Shown: positions 6,230 to 14,216, counted from the first letter of the stretch. The stretch: 64,000 nucleotides of DNA from Roseococcus pinisoli (GCF_018413645.1 NZ_JAHCDA010000001.1:1116001-1180000), one strand, 5' to 3'. Made by a program: numbers and translations. Notes: generated by a model not told the origin, from the sequence alone.

Positions 6230-8094
6230 GCAACAAGACGGCTGATGATGCCCGCCTCCTGCATGAAGACCAGGCGGAACACTCCATTCGTGCCTTCGGC
6301 CAGCTCACCAAAGTGTGGCTGCGCTCGCCCGATCGCGGCAATGCGCGGTGGCTGCTGTTCTTCCTGCTGGCGCTGACCGTCGCGCAGGTCCTGATCCAGA
6401 TCCGGCTCAACCTCTGGAACCGTGACTTCTTCAACGCGCTGGAAACCCGCGACGGCACGGCCTTCCGCCACCAGATCATGGTCTTCCTGATCTACGCCGC
6501 GCTTTCGATGGGGGTTGCCGTCTACCAGCTCTACGTGAAGCAGCTCACGCAGCTTCGCTGGCGCGAATGGCTCACGCGGCACCTCACCGAGGCCTGGCTG
6601 CGGGAGGGGCGCCACTACCAGCTCGAGATGGCGGGCAGCACCGACAATCCCGACCAACGCATCTCCGAGGACGTGCGGATATCGACCGACCTCGCGCTGG
6701 ATTTCGGCGTCGGCATCATCAACTCGCTGATGATGCTGGCGGCTTTCATCGGCATCCTCTGGACGGTCTCGGGCTCGCTGCAATTCGCGATGGCGGGGCA
6801 TGATTTCGACATTCCCGGCTACATGGTCTGGGCGGCGCTGCTCTATGCCCTGCTCGGCACCTTCCTGACCTGGCTGGTCGGGCGGCCCATGGTGCGCCTG
6901 AACGTCGAGCGGACGGCGGCCGAGGCCGATTTCCGCTTCGGCCTCAACCGTGCCCGCGAAAGCGGCGAGGGCATCGCCCTGATCCGCGGCGAGGCCGATG
7001 AGCGCCGCGGCCTTGCCTCCCTGTTCAAGCAGGTGAAGGGAACCTGGCGCGGGCTGATGCGCAGTCAGCGCAACCTCATGTGGCTCACCAGCGCCTATGG
7101 CACGCTGGCCATGATCTTCCCGACCATCGTGGCCTCGCCCGCCTATTTCGCGGGCGCCATCACGCTGGGCGGGCTGATGCAGATCGGCGCGGCCTTCGGG
7201 CAGGTGCAGGGCGCGCTCAACTGGTTCGTGGATAATTTCGGGCTGATCGCCCAATGGCGCAGCGCGGTGCAGCGCGTCATCACCTTCCGCGACGTGATCG
7301 AGGAGCTGGACACCCTCATCGACGACCCGAACCAGCCGACCATCGAGGTGCACGAGACGCAGGACGAGAAGCTCGTGCTGAACAACCTCGAGGTCGCCTT
7401 CTCCAACGGCACTACGGTGATCGCCGATGCCTCGGCGGAGATCCAGGCCGGCGAACGGGTGCTCATCAAGGGCGAGTCCGGCACCGGCAAATCCACCCTC
7501 TTCCGCGCCATCGGCGGCCTCTGGCCCTGGGGCGCCGGCGAGATCCGGACGCCGCCGCGCAAGGACATGATGTTCATGCCGCAGCGGCCCTACCTGCCGC
7601 TGGGCTCGCTGCGCACGGCCGTCGCCTATCCGGCCGGAGTGGATGCCTTCGACGACGCGGCGATGGTCGAGGCTTTGAAGAAGGTCGGGCTGGAGCGGCT
7701 GGGCAAGCAGCTCGACGAGGAGGAGCGGTGGGACCGCGTCCTCAGCCTCGGCGAGCAGCAGCGCCTCGCCTTCGCGCGCCTGCTCCTGCATCAACCCCGC
7801 TGGATCTTCATGGACGAGGCGACGGCCGCGCTCGACGAGGCCAACCAGGACGCCATGATGAAGCTCGTTCTGGATGAGCTGCCGGAGGCCGCGCTCATCT
7901 CCATCGGCCATCGTCCCGGCCTTGCAGCCTTCCACACGCGCTCGCTCGACCTGCTGCGCGCGGAGGGGGGCGCCAAGCTCTCGCGGCCGACGAAGCGCAT
8001 CGCCAAGCGCCAATGGCCCCGCGCCATGGCGCATGCGGCCAAGGAGGCCCGGGCCCAGCGCCGTGCCTTCAGGCGCGCCAAGCCGGCGCAGTGA
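6226..8094 (+). CDS. SbmA/BacA-like ABC transporter, fused membrane and ATPase domains
   Basis: This 622-aa half-transporter of the YddA/ABCD type has an N-terminal SbmA/BacA-like membrane domain (about residues 35-340; TM segments such as WLLFFLLALTVAQVLIQI) fused to an ATPase domain. The ATPase has Walker A GESGTGKS (416-423), an ABC signature in the variant form LSLGEQQ (506-512), Walker B WIFMDEA (526-532) and an H-loop SIGHRPG near 560. The EAA-like loop segment LNRARESGEGIALIRGE is characteristic. Relatives import peptides or affect very-long-chain fatty acid content of the outer membrane; the substrate here is unknown. It overlaps the upstream exported protein and likely works as a homodimer. 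Confidence 0.9.
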   Translation: MSNKTADDARLLHEDQAEHSIRAFGQLTKVWLRSPDRGNARWLLFFLLALTVAQVLIQIRLNLWNRDFFNALETRDGTAFRHQIMVFLIYAALSMGVAVYQLYVKQLTQLRWREWLTRHLTEAWLREGRHYQLEMAGSTDNPDQRISEDVRISTDLALDFGVGIINSLMMLAAFIGILWTVSGSLQFAMAGHDFDIPGYMVWAALLYALLGTFLTWLVGRPMVRLNVERTAAEADFRFGLNRARESGEGIALIRGEADERRGLASLFKQVKGTWRGLMRSQRNLMWLTSAYGTLAMIFPTIVASPAYFAGAITLGGLMQIGAAFGQVQGALNWFVDNFGLIAQWRSAVQRVITFRDVIEELDTLIDDPNQPTIEVHETQDEKLVLNNLEVAFSNGTTVIADASAEIQAGERVLIKGESGTGKSTLFRAIGGLWPWGAGEIRTPPRKDMMFMPQRPYLPLGSLRTAVAYPAGVDAFDDAAMVEALKKVGLERLGKQLDEEERWDRVLSLGEQQRLAFARLLLHQPRWIFMDEATAALDEANQDAMMKLVLDELPEAALISIGHRPGLAAFHTRSLDLLRAEGGAKLSRPTKRIAKRQWPRAMAHAAKEARAQRRAFRRAKPAQ

Positions 8095-8097
8095 GGC

Positions 8098-8862
8098 TCA
8101 GGCCGGGATGAGGTCCCGGCCGACCCATTGCCCGTCGAGGAACTCACGGGTCTCCACCCGCACCTCGCCGCGCTCGACCGTGACGAGGTTCCAGCCGTTG
8201 GGCGCGCCGACGCCGCGCGGCGAGAAGGCGCTGGGCGCGATGATCTGAAGCGGCCCGGCCTCGGTCAGCCGCGTCATCTCGGCCTGGTGCAGATGCCCGC
8301 AGAGCACCGCCTTCACGCGATGCCGCGCCAGCAGCTCGATCGTCGCGCCGGCCTCGCGCGGCGGGCGCCGCGTGAAGGCCCAGGGTCCATGGCGCAGCGG
8401 ATGATGGCAGGCCACCACCACGTCGAGCCCCTCGGCGGCCTCCAGGCGCAGGGCCAGCCGCGCGCGCCGCTCCGCGCTGATGCCGCCGGCGGACCAGTCG
8501 AGGTGCCATTGCGCGCGGCTCACCGTGTCCAGGCCGATGAGGCGCACGCCGTCCAGCGTCAGCTCCTCCGGCAGGTCCTCGGGACGAGCGCGCGCCCAGC
8601 GCCGCTTGGGGTGCATGAAGCGGCCCACGAGGTCGCGATGGGGAATGTCGTGGTTGCCCGGCAGCACGAGGAGCGGCGCGCCCAGCATCTCCAGGAAGGC
8701 GAAGGCGCGGACGAATTCGTCGCGCCCCGCGCGCCGCGTGAGGTCGCCACTCACGGCCAGCGCATCGGGCGCCGCGCGCAGGACATCGGCCGCCAGGCTC
8801 TCGACGAGATCGGAGGAGGTTTCGCCGAAATGCAGGTCGGACAGATGGGCGATGCGCGGCAT
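8098..8862 (-). CDS. Metallophosphoesterase (calcineurin-like)
   Basis: This 254-aa protein has the dimetal phosphoesterase motif series in order: HLSDLHFGE (residues 6-14), VSGDLTRR (40s), LPGNHDIPH (70s), ACHHPLRHGPW and LCGHLHQAEM. These ligate two metal ions for hydrolysis of a phospho-ester; the substrate is not predictable and could be a cyclic nucleotide or a lipid head group. It starts in an ATGA overlap with the upstream lipid kinase gene, so the two are coupled, which makes a lipid-linked role possible. Confidence 0.9.
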   Translation of the reverse strand: MPRIAHLSDLHFGETSSDLVESLAADVLRAAPDALAVSGDLTRRAGRDEFVRAFAFLEMLGAPLLVLPGNHDIPHRDLVGRFMHPKRRWARARPEDLPEELTLDGVRLIGLDTVSRAQWHLDWSAGGISAERRARLALRLEAAEGLDVVVACHHPLRHGPWAFTRRPPREAGATIELLARHRVKAVLCGHLHQAEMTRLTEAGPLQIIAPSAFSPRGVGAPNGWNLVTVERGEVRVETREFLDGQWVGRDLIPA

Positions 8863-9716
8863 CAGGCGCCGCCCGGCGGCGCGAGGAGCCGCAGCGCCCG
8901 TCGATGGAGGCGGAAGCGCACCGGCGGGGCCGTGAGCCGGGTCTCGCCGTCGAGGCTGAGGCGCAGCCAGTTGCTGGGCGCATGTACCGCCAGACGCTCC
9001 CCCTCGCGCATGGTCACGTCGGGATCCTCCGAGAGGCGGCCGCGAAACCAGCGCCATGCCTGCCGAAGCCGGCCGCGTGGGCCCTGCGGTCGCGCGAGCG
9101 CCAGGGTGAGGCCCTGCGTGCTTTCCGGGAGGGGCATGGTCACGACGGCGGCATGGCCGCGCGCCCGGCGGCCCTGGCGCAGCCGGACCGAAAGGCCGCG
9201 CGAGCTCGGGCGGAACAACTCGCGCAGGAGGGCGAAGGCCAACGGCAGCCATCCCCGCGTGCCGCTGCCGCGCTGCCTCTCGCGGAAGCGCATCAGGCGC
9301 GTCGGCGCACCCACGACGCTTTGATACAGGAAGAGATGACCGTTGGCGGTGGCGGCGTCGAGCCCGATGACGGCGCCCGGGCGATAGCGGCGGGCGGCGG
9401 CGACCGCCTCCTCGGCGAGGCCGAGCCGCGTGCAGACGCGGTTCATCGTCCCGCCGGGTAGGGGTGCGAAGATCTGCCCCGTCCGGATCAGCCGCTCGGC
9501 ACCATCCCGCAGCGTACCGTCGCCGCCGCAGACGAAGACGACCTCTGCCGGGCTGGCTTCCACGGCCGCCCATTGCTCGTCCATCGGAGCCTGCTCGGGA
9601 AGGGCAAGGACGATCTCGAAGCCCGCGGTTCGCAGGGCTTCCTCCAGCGCCAGCCGGGGCGCTGGCAGCGCGGCCATGGAGCCCGCTCGTCCATTGACGA
9701 CCAATGCCGCCCTCAT
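8862..9716 (-). CDS. Diacylglycerol kinase family lipid kinase
   Basis: This 284-aa protein has the DAGK catalytic fold: opening strand MRAALVVNGRAGS, nucleotide loop VVFVCGGDGTLRDGAERLI and the APLPGGTMNRV segment, in which PxGT is diagnostic. The C-terminal beta-rich half ends PVRFRLHRRALRLLAP. It phosphorylates diacylglycerol or a related lipid (sphingoid base or undecaprenol) at the inner membrane. AGGAG lies about 13 nt before the ATG. It is followed, with a 4-nt overlap, by the phosphoesterase gene. Confidence 0.88.
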   Translation of the reverse strand: MRAALVVNGRAGSMAALPAPRLALEEALRTAGFEIVLALPEQAPMDEQWAAVEASPAEVVFVCGGDGTLRDGAERLIRTGQIFAPLPGGTMNRVCTRLGLAEEAVAAARRYRPGAVIGLDAATANGHLFLYQSVVGAPTRLMRFRERQRGSGTRGWLPLAFALLRELFRPSSRGLSVRLRQGRRARGHAAVVTMPLPESTQGLTLALARPQGPRGRLRQAWRWFRGRLSEDPDVTMREGERLAVHAPSNWLRLSLDGETRLTAPPVRFRLHRRALRLLAPPGGA

Positions 9717-9734
9717 CGTGGTTCCGGAGCTCCT

Positions 9735-9779
9735 GGAAGAAGAAAGGGCGCGGCCGCTTCCGGAGAAGCCGCCGCGCCC
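9735..9779 (-). terminator. Intrinsic terminator after the repeat lipoprotein gene
   Basis: A 15-bp inverted repeat with one mismatch (9746-9760 against 9765-9779) closes a 4-nt loop. On the minus strand it is followed by TTTCTTCTTCC. It lies 38 nt beyond the stop of the gene at 9817-10143 and should separate it from the lipid kinase gene. Confidence 0.75.
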
Positions 9780-9816
9780 ATGGTAAGGCCGCGCGTGGTC
9801 ACGCGCGCCGATATAT

Positions 9817-10143
9817 CTACCGGGTCGTGGTGCCGAGGGCACGTCCAGCGGCGGTGCCGCGCGGATTGGCCGCCGTGCCGTCCGACTGCGCCGGATAGGC
9901 GCCCGAGGTGTTGGTGCCCGCGGCGCGATCCAGCACGCGCTCGGCCGCCGTTCCGGGCGGGTTGCCGGGCATGCCGTCGGACTGGCGCGGATAGGCGCCC
10001 GAGGTGTTGGTGCCGGCGGCGCGATCCACCGCGCGTTCGGCGGCGGTGCCGGGCGGGTTGCCGCGGCGGCCATCATTGGGGTCGCTGCAGGCGACGACAC
10101 CGAGGAGCAGGAGGCCGGCGGGCAGCAGTCGGGCAATACGCAT
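9817..10143 (-). CDS. Repeat-containing small lipoprotein
   Basis: This 108-aa protein has a lipoprotein signal (MRIARLLPAGLLLLGVVACS; lipobox cysteine at 19). The mature part is built from a 32-residue tandem repeat, GNPPGTAAERAVDRAAGTNT followed by SGAYPRQSDGMP: copies at residues 28-59 and 60-91 and a shortened third copy at 92-108. The composition (G, P, T, A, S, charged) suggests a flexible, exposed chain. I recognise no family. A strong intrinsic terminator follows and an EcfG-like promoter precedes it, so it is probably a monocistronic, stress-induced envelope protein. ATG 10143 is chosen because it fits the lipoprotein signal; the frame extends to 10242 without one. Confidence 0.78.
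   Translation of the reverse strand: MRIARLLPAGLLLLGVVACSDPNDGRRGNPPGTAAERAVDRAAGTNTSGAYPRQSDGMPGNPPGTAAERVLDRAAGTNTSGAYPAQSDGTAANPRGTAAGRALGTTTR
9871..10062 (-). repeat. Two 96-bp in-frame tandem repeats
   Basis: The 96-bp unit occurs twice back to back, for example GGATAGGCGCCCGAGG at 9893 and again at 9989, plus a degenerate third copy at 9820-9870. The period is 32 codons, so gain or loss of a unit would keep the lipoprotein frame. Confidence 0.85.
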
Positions 10144-10195
10144 GGAAGCTCCTTCCGAGGATTTATTCGCGCCATCAGCATGGCGCCGGGTTTCC

Positions 10196-10220
10196 AACGT
10201 GCGTTTGCGGAAGAGGTTGC
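10196..10220 (-). promoter_or_regulatory. Candidate EcfG promoter of the repeat lipoprotein
   Basis: On the minus strand, GCAAC (10220-10216), 16 nt, then CGTT (10199-10196), 52 nt before the ATG. It is an exact match to the pattern shared by the other sites in this region. Confidence 0.6.
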
Positions 10221-10252
10221 AGTTGTTCAACGAAAGGAACATCTCGCTGATC

Positions 10253-11164
10253 TTAGGTCTGCAATTCCGGCACTTGGCGCCGAGGTGCTGGCCGCGCAGG
10301 GGGAGCGGTGTCCCCCTCCCGGATGCGCGCGACGGCAGCGTCGAGCTCGGCGCCCAGCAGCACCAGGTAGACGCTCACATAAAGCCAGGTGAGCAGCGCG
10401 ATGACGGCGCCCAGCGGCCCGTAGGTCGCGTCATAGGTCGCGAAATGGCTGACGTAGAGCGAGAAGACCACCGAGGCGAGCAGCCAGAGAAGCGTCGCCG
10501 TGACCGCGCCGATGGAGAAGACCCGGTAGTATTTCGGCCGGCGCGCCGGCCCGAAGCGATACAGCGTCGCGATGGCCAGGAGCACGGCGCAGACCAGCAC
10601 GCCCATTGAGGCGGCGCGCAGTAGCAGCGCATCGCGGAACGGAAACTTCAGGAGGGTGAGGATGGTCGGAAGCGCCACGAGAAAGGCGAGGCCGATGGTC
10701 ACGGCCAGGATGGCGCAGAGCGTGATGACGATCGCCGTCGCGTAGAAGGCCAGCCAGTGGCGCTGCTCATGCTGCCCATGCGCGATGTTGAGCGCGCCCA
10801 GCAGGGACCGCACGCCCGCGGAGGCGGACCAGAGCGCGATCGCGCTGCTTACCACCACGCCCCAGCCGAGCCCCTGGTTCGGATGCGCGACGAGCTGGTG
10901 CACGCGCTGGGCGATGAGCTCGAAACTGTCGGGGGGAAGGACGCGGCTCAGCACCTCGAGCTGCGGCTCGACCGTGTCGAGGTTGAACCAGACGCCATAG
11001 AAGGCGATGCAGAGCGATATCGCGGGAAACAGGGCGAGCATCGCGTAGAAGGCGCAGCCGGCGGCCACCAGCGAGATCTGGTCCGAGGTCGCGACCGTAT
11101 AGGCCTGCGCCCAGTAGCTCTGCCGGGGCTTGGCCACCGTACCCACCGACTTCTCCGCCATCAT
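10253..11164 (-). CDS. YihY/BrkB family inner-membrane protein
   Basis: This 303-aa protein has six hydrophobic spans and the family signatures: LVAAGCAFYAMLALFPAISL (TM1), LGWGVVVSSAIALWSASAGV, LNIAHG, FGPARRPKYY and TYGPLGAVIALLTWLYVSVY before LVLLGAELDAA. YihY proteins were once wrongly called RNase BN; their role is unknown, with suggestions of transport or envelope homeostasis. The C-terminus is a short cytoplasmic tail (PPARPAPRRQVPELQ). It lies in a block of stress-linked envelope genes, but I see no EcfG-like site directly upstream. Confidence 0.92.
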   Translation of the reverse strand: MMAEKSVGTVAKPRQSYWAQAYTVATSDQISLVAAGCAFYAMLALFPAISLCIAFYGVWFNLDTVEPQLEVLSRVLPPDSFELIAQRVHQLVAHPNQGLGWGVVVSSAIALWSASAGVRSLLGALNIAHGQHEQRHWLAFYATAIVITLCAILAVTIGLAFLVALPTILTLLKFPFRDALLLRAASMGVLVCAVLLAIATLYRFGPARRPKYYRVFSIGAVTATLLWLLASVVFSLYVSHFATYDATYGPLGAVIALLTWLYVSVYLVLLGAELDAAVARIREGDTAPPARPAPRRQVPELQT

Positions 11165-11236
11165 CGTCCTCGCCGCCGTATCCCGTGTGCCCGATCTCGT
11201 TTCGTCCCTCCGGGCCTCCGGGACTAGACGCGCGGC

Positions 11237-11437
11237 TCAGCGATTTTGCGGCATTCCGTCGGCGGAGGCGACATCCAGGATGCTGACCCGCAGGCCGGCA
11301 TCGCGCCAGCTATCGACTTCGGGCTCGCCGACCGAGGCGGCAAAGCCGAGCGCGCCGCTCAAAAGCGGCGCGGCGATCACGCCCGTGGCGAGCATCATCC
11401 AGAAGAGGGGAAGGCGGGGTTCGTAGCTGCGGTCCAT
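11237..11437 (-). CDS. Small membrane-anchored protein of unknown function
   Basis: This 66-aa protein has one N-terminal hydrophobic span (LFWMMLATGVIAAPLLSGAL) and a short polar C-terminal part (DSWRDAGLRVSILD). AAGGA lies 9 nt before the ATG. I know no family. A GCAAC-N16-GGTT pair 35 nt upstream suggests that it belongs to the same stress regulon as its neighbours. Confidence 0.62.
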   Translation of the reverse strand: MDRSYEPRLPLFWMMLATGVIAAPLLSGALGFAASVGEPEVDSWRDAGLRVSILDVASADGMPQNR

Positions 11438-11472
11438 GGCGGCGTCCTTCCGGGGGGTGAAGGTGTCGATAC

Positions 11473-11497
11473 AACCTTGGCTGCAGCCCTGGGTTGC
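11473..11497 (-). promoter_or_regulatory. Candidate EcfG promoter of the 66-aa protein
   Basis: On the minus strand, GCAAC (11497-11493), 16 nt, then GGTT (11476-11473). It has the GTT core of the -10 and the same -35 and spacing as the other sites. Confidence 0.45.
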
Positions 11498-11550
11498 ATC
11501 GGCGTGACACGGGCAGCGAATTTCCGCGCTGCCCTCGCTCGGGGCGCGGG

Positions 11551-11967
11551 TTACCGGCGGCGCTTCATGAACTGGCCGACGACAAGCGCGCCGATGTCCA
11601 CCAGCCCGCGCCAGCGCACCAGGCTTAGCGCCTCGTCCATCGGCGAGACGGCGCGCAGCTGCGCCATCGTCTGCCGCCGGAGCATCAGCGCCTCCTGCGC
11701 GACGGGATCGTAGCGCCGGCGGGAGAGCAGCAGCAGCACGCCCATGACGACGAGGTCGGCCAGCGCGAGCCAGAGGGTGGCCCAGAGCGCGCCCTGCGAC
11801 GGCTGGAGCCAGAGCCAGGCGGCCACATGCAGCAGGCCGAGCGCCGCCAGACCGAACAGCCCGGCGGCGACCTGGAGGAGGGTGGAGCGCGCGAAGGAGC
11901 CGGCCTCGCGCTTCAGACGCAGCGCCTCCGCCTCCGCGGCGGCTCCGAGCAGGCGAAGGCTGCGCAT
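11551..11967 (-). CDS. Phage holin-like / Actinobacterial-type small membrane protein
   Basis: This 138-aa protein has two TM helices in the middle (LLQVAAGLFGLAALGLLHVA and ATLWLALADLVVMGVLLLLS) between charged amphipathic ends. This is the layout of the small 'phage holin family' proteins encoded beside YqjD/DUF883 proteins in many proteobacteria; these are not phage genes. The start at 11967 forms an ATGA overlap with the upstream gene; an alternative ATG lies at 11979. There is no ribosome-binding site, so translation is probably coupled. Confidence 0.75.
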   Translation of the reverse strand: MRSLRLLGAAAEAEALRLKREAGSFARSTLLQVAAGLFGLAALGLLHVAAWLWLQPSQGALWATLWLALADLVVMGVLLLLSRRRYDPVAQEALMLRRQTMAQLRAVSPMDEALSLVRWRGLVDIGALVVGQFMKRRR

Positions 11968-12248
11968 CAGCGACGGCACATGACGGCGAAGACGTAGCCC
12001 GCCAGCGCCGCGAGGCTGACGGCGGTGAGCGGCTTCTCGCGGATCGCGTCGCTCAGCCGCTCGGCCTGGTGGCGGACGGTGTCGGTCGCCTGATGGGCGG
12101 CGGCCTCGGCCCTGTCGGCCACGCGGCCGACGGCAGGGGTCACCCGGTCGTTCATGAGCGTTTCGATCTTCGCGCGCAGCGCGGCGATCTCGGCATGGGT
12201 ATCGGCCAGGTAGGGCGGGAGTTCCGAAGGCGTGTCGTGATTGCTCAT
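11967..12248 (-). CDS. DUF883/YqjD-ElaB-like membrane-anchored protein
   Basis: This 93-aa protein has a long amphipathic alpha-helical N-terminal part (DTHAEIAALRAKIETL; RVADRAEAAAHQATDTVRHQ), then a C-terminal TM anchor after REKPLTA (VSLAALAGYVFAVM). That is the YqjD/ElaB/DUF883 pattern; E. coli members are stationary-phase, RpoS-controlled and bind ribosomes at the membrane. ATG 12248 has AGGA at proper spacing; the ATG at 12254 is too close to it. It heads a two-gene operon and faces the bidirectional EcfG-like promoter at 12410-12436, with a leader of about 150 nt. Confidence 0.8.
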   Translation of the reverse strand: MSNHDTPSELPPYLADTHAEIAALRAKIETLMNDRVTPAVGRVADRAEAAAHQATDTVRHQAERLSDAIREKPLTAVSLAALAGYVFAVMCRR

Positions 12249-12409
12249 GGTCATGTCCTTTCCGTGCGGGGGCGGCGGCTCTCTATGTTCGGGAGCCTAT
12301 CCGGAGTCGGCGCCGGGGCAATGCGCCCGTGATCGGCGATGCGGGAGAAAGGCGTTCGACAGAAGATTCTGGTGCTTCTCGGCCTCCTTGGCGTTTATGG
12401 GTCGACCCC

Positions 12410-12436
12410 GCAACGCGGCGTGGCAGCTTGCGTTGC
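12410..12436. promoter_or_regulatory. Palindromic, bidirectional EcfG-like promoter
   Basis: On the plus strand, GCAAC (12410-12414)-N16-CGTT (12431-12434). On the minus strand, GCAAC (12436-12432)-N16-CGTT (12415-12412). The ends GCAACG and CGTTGC are mutual reverse complements, so the same 27 bp reads as an exact promoter in both directions. It would serve the AI-2E permease gene (ATG 12459) and the DUF883/holin-like pair (ATG 12248). Confidence 0.62.
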
Positions 12437-12458
12437 ATCTGGGCAACAGGAACTTCCC

Positions 12459-14198
12459 ATGGCGCCTTTCCGTGCTCCGACGACCGCCTCCCGCGAGTCG
12501 CCCCAGCGGCTGCTCGTCTTCGCGGTGGTCATCGCCGCGCTCTATCTGGGGCGGGAGGTCTTCGCGCCGCTGGCCCTGGCGCTGCTGCTGACCATCGCCG
12601 CCCTGCCGGCGCTGGGCTGGCTGGAGCGCCGGCGGGTGCCGCGGATCCTGGCCGTGCTGCTGGTGATGGGGCTGTTCCTCGGGGTCGTCGGCGGCCTCGT
12701 CTACGTCGTGCTCACCCAGGCGCTGGCCCTGGCGGCCGAGCTGCCCAACTACGAATCCGTGCTGCGCGGGAAGCTCCAGGCCATCAGCCAGGAAGGGTCG
12801 GGCCCGATCGACGGCGTGATGCGCCTCGTGAAGCGGCTCGGCGAGGCATTGTCGCCGCCGGAAACGACGGCGGCGCCCACCGTCGCCATCGCGGCCTCGG
12901 ACCAGGGGCCGCTTTCCGCCCTCTTCGGCATGGCGGTGCTGATCATCGCGCCCATCGCCACCTTCGCCATCACCCTGCTGCTGATGGCCTTCATCCTCGT
13001 CCAGCGGGAGGACCTGCGGGACCGCGTGCTGCGCCTGGCGGGCCTCCACGAGATGCACCGGACCACGGGCGCCATGGCGGATGCGACCACGCGCCTCGGC
13101 CGCTTCCTGCTCATGCAGGCGATGATCAACGGGATCTTCGGCTTTTCGATGGGCATGGGTCTTTGGCTGCTGGGGGTGCCCAATGCGCCGCTCTGGGGCG
13201 CGCTCGGCTTCGGGCTGCGCTTCATTCCCTTCCTGGGCGCGCCGCTCTCCGTGCTCTTTCCCCTGATCGTGGCCTTCGCCACGACCGAGGGCTGGACGAC
13301 CGTCCTGCTGGTGATCGCGCTCTTCGCCGTCGTGGACGTGATCGTGACCTATGTGCTCGAGCCCTGGCTCTACGGCAGCAGCATGGGGATCACGCCGCTC
13401 GCGCTCCTGCTGGCCTCCGCCTTCTGGGCGGTGATGTGGGGGCCCTTGGGGCTGATCCTGGCGCCGGCCATGACGGCCTGCCTCGTCATCCTCGGGCGGC
13501 ATGTGCGGTCCCTGGCCTTCCTGGACGTCCTGCTCGGCGACACGCCGCCTTTGCCGGCGCCGGCGCGCTTCTATCAGCGGCTGCTGGCGGATGATGCGGC
13601 GAATGCCGCCGCGCTCGTGGGCAATGAGGCCGCGCGCCTCGGCATCCAGCCGGTGCTCGAGCAGATGGTCATGCCGGCGATCGCGCAGATTTCGTCCGAC
13701 CGCCCGAACGAGGCCTTCGGCCCCGCCCTCGCCATCCGCGCTTCGCGCGCGCTGACCCGCGTGATGGAGGTGGTCGCCCCCGGGGCCGATGGCCATGCCG
13801 AGATCCTGGTGGTGCCGGTGGCCGGGGCCCTGGACCTCGCTGCCGCCGCCGTGGCCGTGGCGGCGCTGCAGGAGGCCGGGCAACTCGCGACCCTTTCGCC
13901 CGAGGACGCGCCGGAACCGGCCGTGATCGTGGTGGTTTCCGCGATCGAGGCGCCGGCGCGCCGGCTGGAGCGTGCGCTGGTGCAGGCGGAGAAGATCTCC
14001 GCGCGGGTGGTCGTCTTCGCCGCGACGGAGGAGGCCGCCCAGGCGCTCTACCGCCGGCCGCAGACCGCGCCCCAGACCAGCCTCGCGGGGCTGGTGGCGG
14101 AGGTGGAGCAAGCCTCGGCCGACATCACCGCGTCCGTGTCCCCCGACTGGGACCAGGGCGCGGTCCCGCCGGCGCTGATGAACGCGAACCCGCCGTGA
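12459..14198 (+). CDS. AI-2E/PerM family permease with long C-terminal extension
   Basis: This 579-aa protein has a membrane part of about 370 residues with the AI-2E family pattern: VFAVVIAALYLGREVFAPLA at the start, ALAALPALGWLERRRVPRI, a cytoplasmic loop, and the terminal TM group (FLGAPLSVLFPLIVAFATT; YVLEPWLYGSSMGITPLALL). About 200 soluble residues follow the last TM, much more than in PerM. The start at 12459 (AGGA 8 nt upstream) is supported by the promoter ending at 12434; the frame opens at 12339. Substrates in this family range from autoinducer-2 to small metabolites or sodium, so no substrate is assigned. Confidence 0.85.
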   Translation: MAPFRAPTTASRESPQRLLVFAVVIAALYLGREVFAPLALALLLTIAALPALGWLERRRVPRILAVLLVMGLFLGVVGGLVYVVLTQALALAAELPNYESVLRGKLQAISQEGSGPIDGVMRLVKRLGEALSPPETTAAPTVAIAASDQGPLSALFGMAVLIIAPIATFAITLLLMAFILVQREDLRDRVLRLAGLHEMHRTTGAMADATTRLGRFLLMQAMINGIFGFSMGMGLWLLGVPNAPLWGALGFGLRFIPFLGAPLSVLFPLIVAFATTEGWTTVLLVIALFAVVDVIVTYVLEPWLYGSSMGITPLALLLASAFWAVMWGPLGLILAPAMTACLVILGRHVRSLAFLDVLLGDTPPLPAPARFYQRLLADDAANAAALVGNEAARLGIQPVLEQMVMPAIAQISSDRPNEAFGPALAIRASRALTRVMEVVAPGADGHAEILVVPVAGALDLAAAAVAVAALQEAGQLATLSPEDAPEPAVIVVVSAIEAPARRLERALVQAEKISARVVVFAATEEAAQALYRRPQTAPQTSLAGLVAEVEQASADITASVSPDWDQGAVPPALMNANPP

Positions 14199-14216
14199 GC
14201 CCGTCCGCCCGGTGCC

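Noticed and set aside
5701-8034. A 777-codon open frame on the minus strand
   Set aside because: It is the shadow of the ABC transporter gene, rich in H, R, G and D with no recognisable domain.
9871-10062. CRISPR-like tandem repeats
   Set aside because: The repeats are 96 bp, contiguous, without unique spacers, and in frame within a lipoprotein gene. No CRISPR array was seen anywhere in the window.
10237-10262. GGAAC on the plus strand near the YihY gene end
   Set aside because: It has no GTT at the proper distance and no plus-strand gene follows.
11551-11967. Prophage remnant suggested by the holin-like protein
   Set aside because: This protein type is a chromosomal partner of DUF883/YqjD genes. 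No other phage gene is nearby and base composition is native.
12449-12475. A canonical GGAAC as the -35 of the AI-2E gene promoter
   Set aside because: No GTT stands at the 16-17 nt spacing, and the site overlaps the start codon; the GCAAC site at 12410 fits better.
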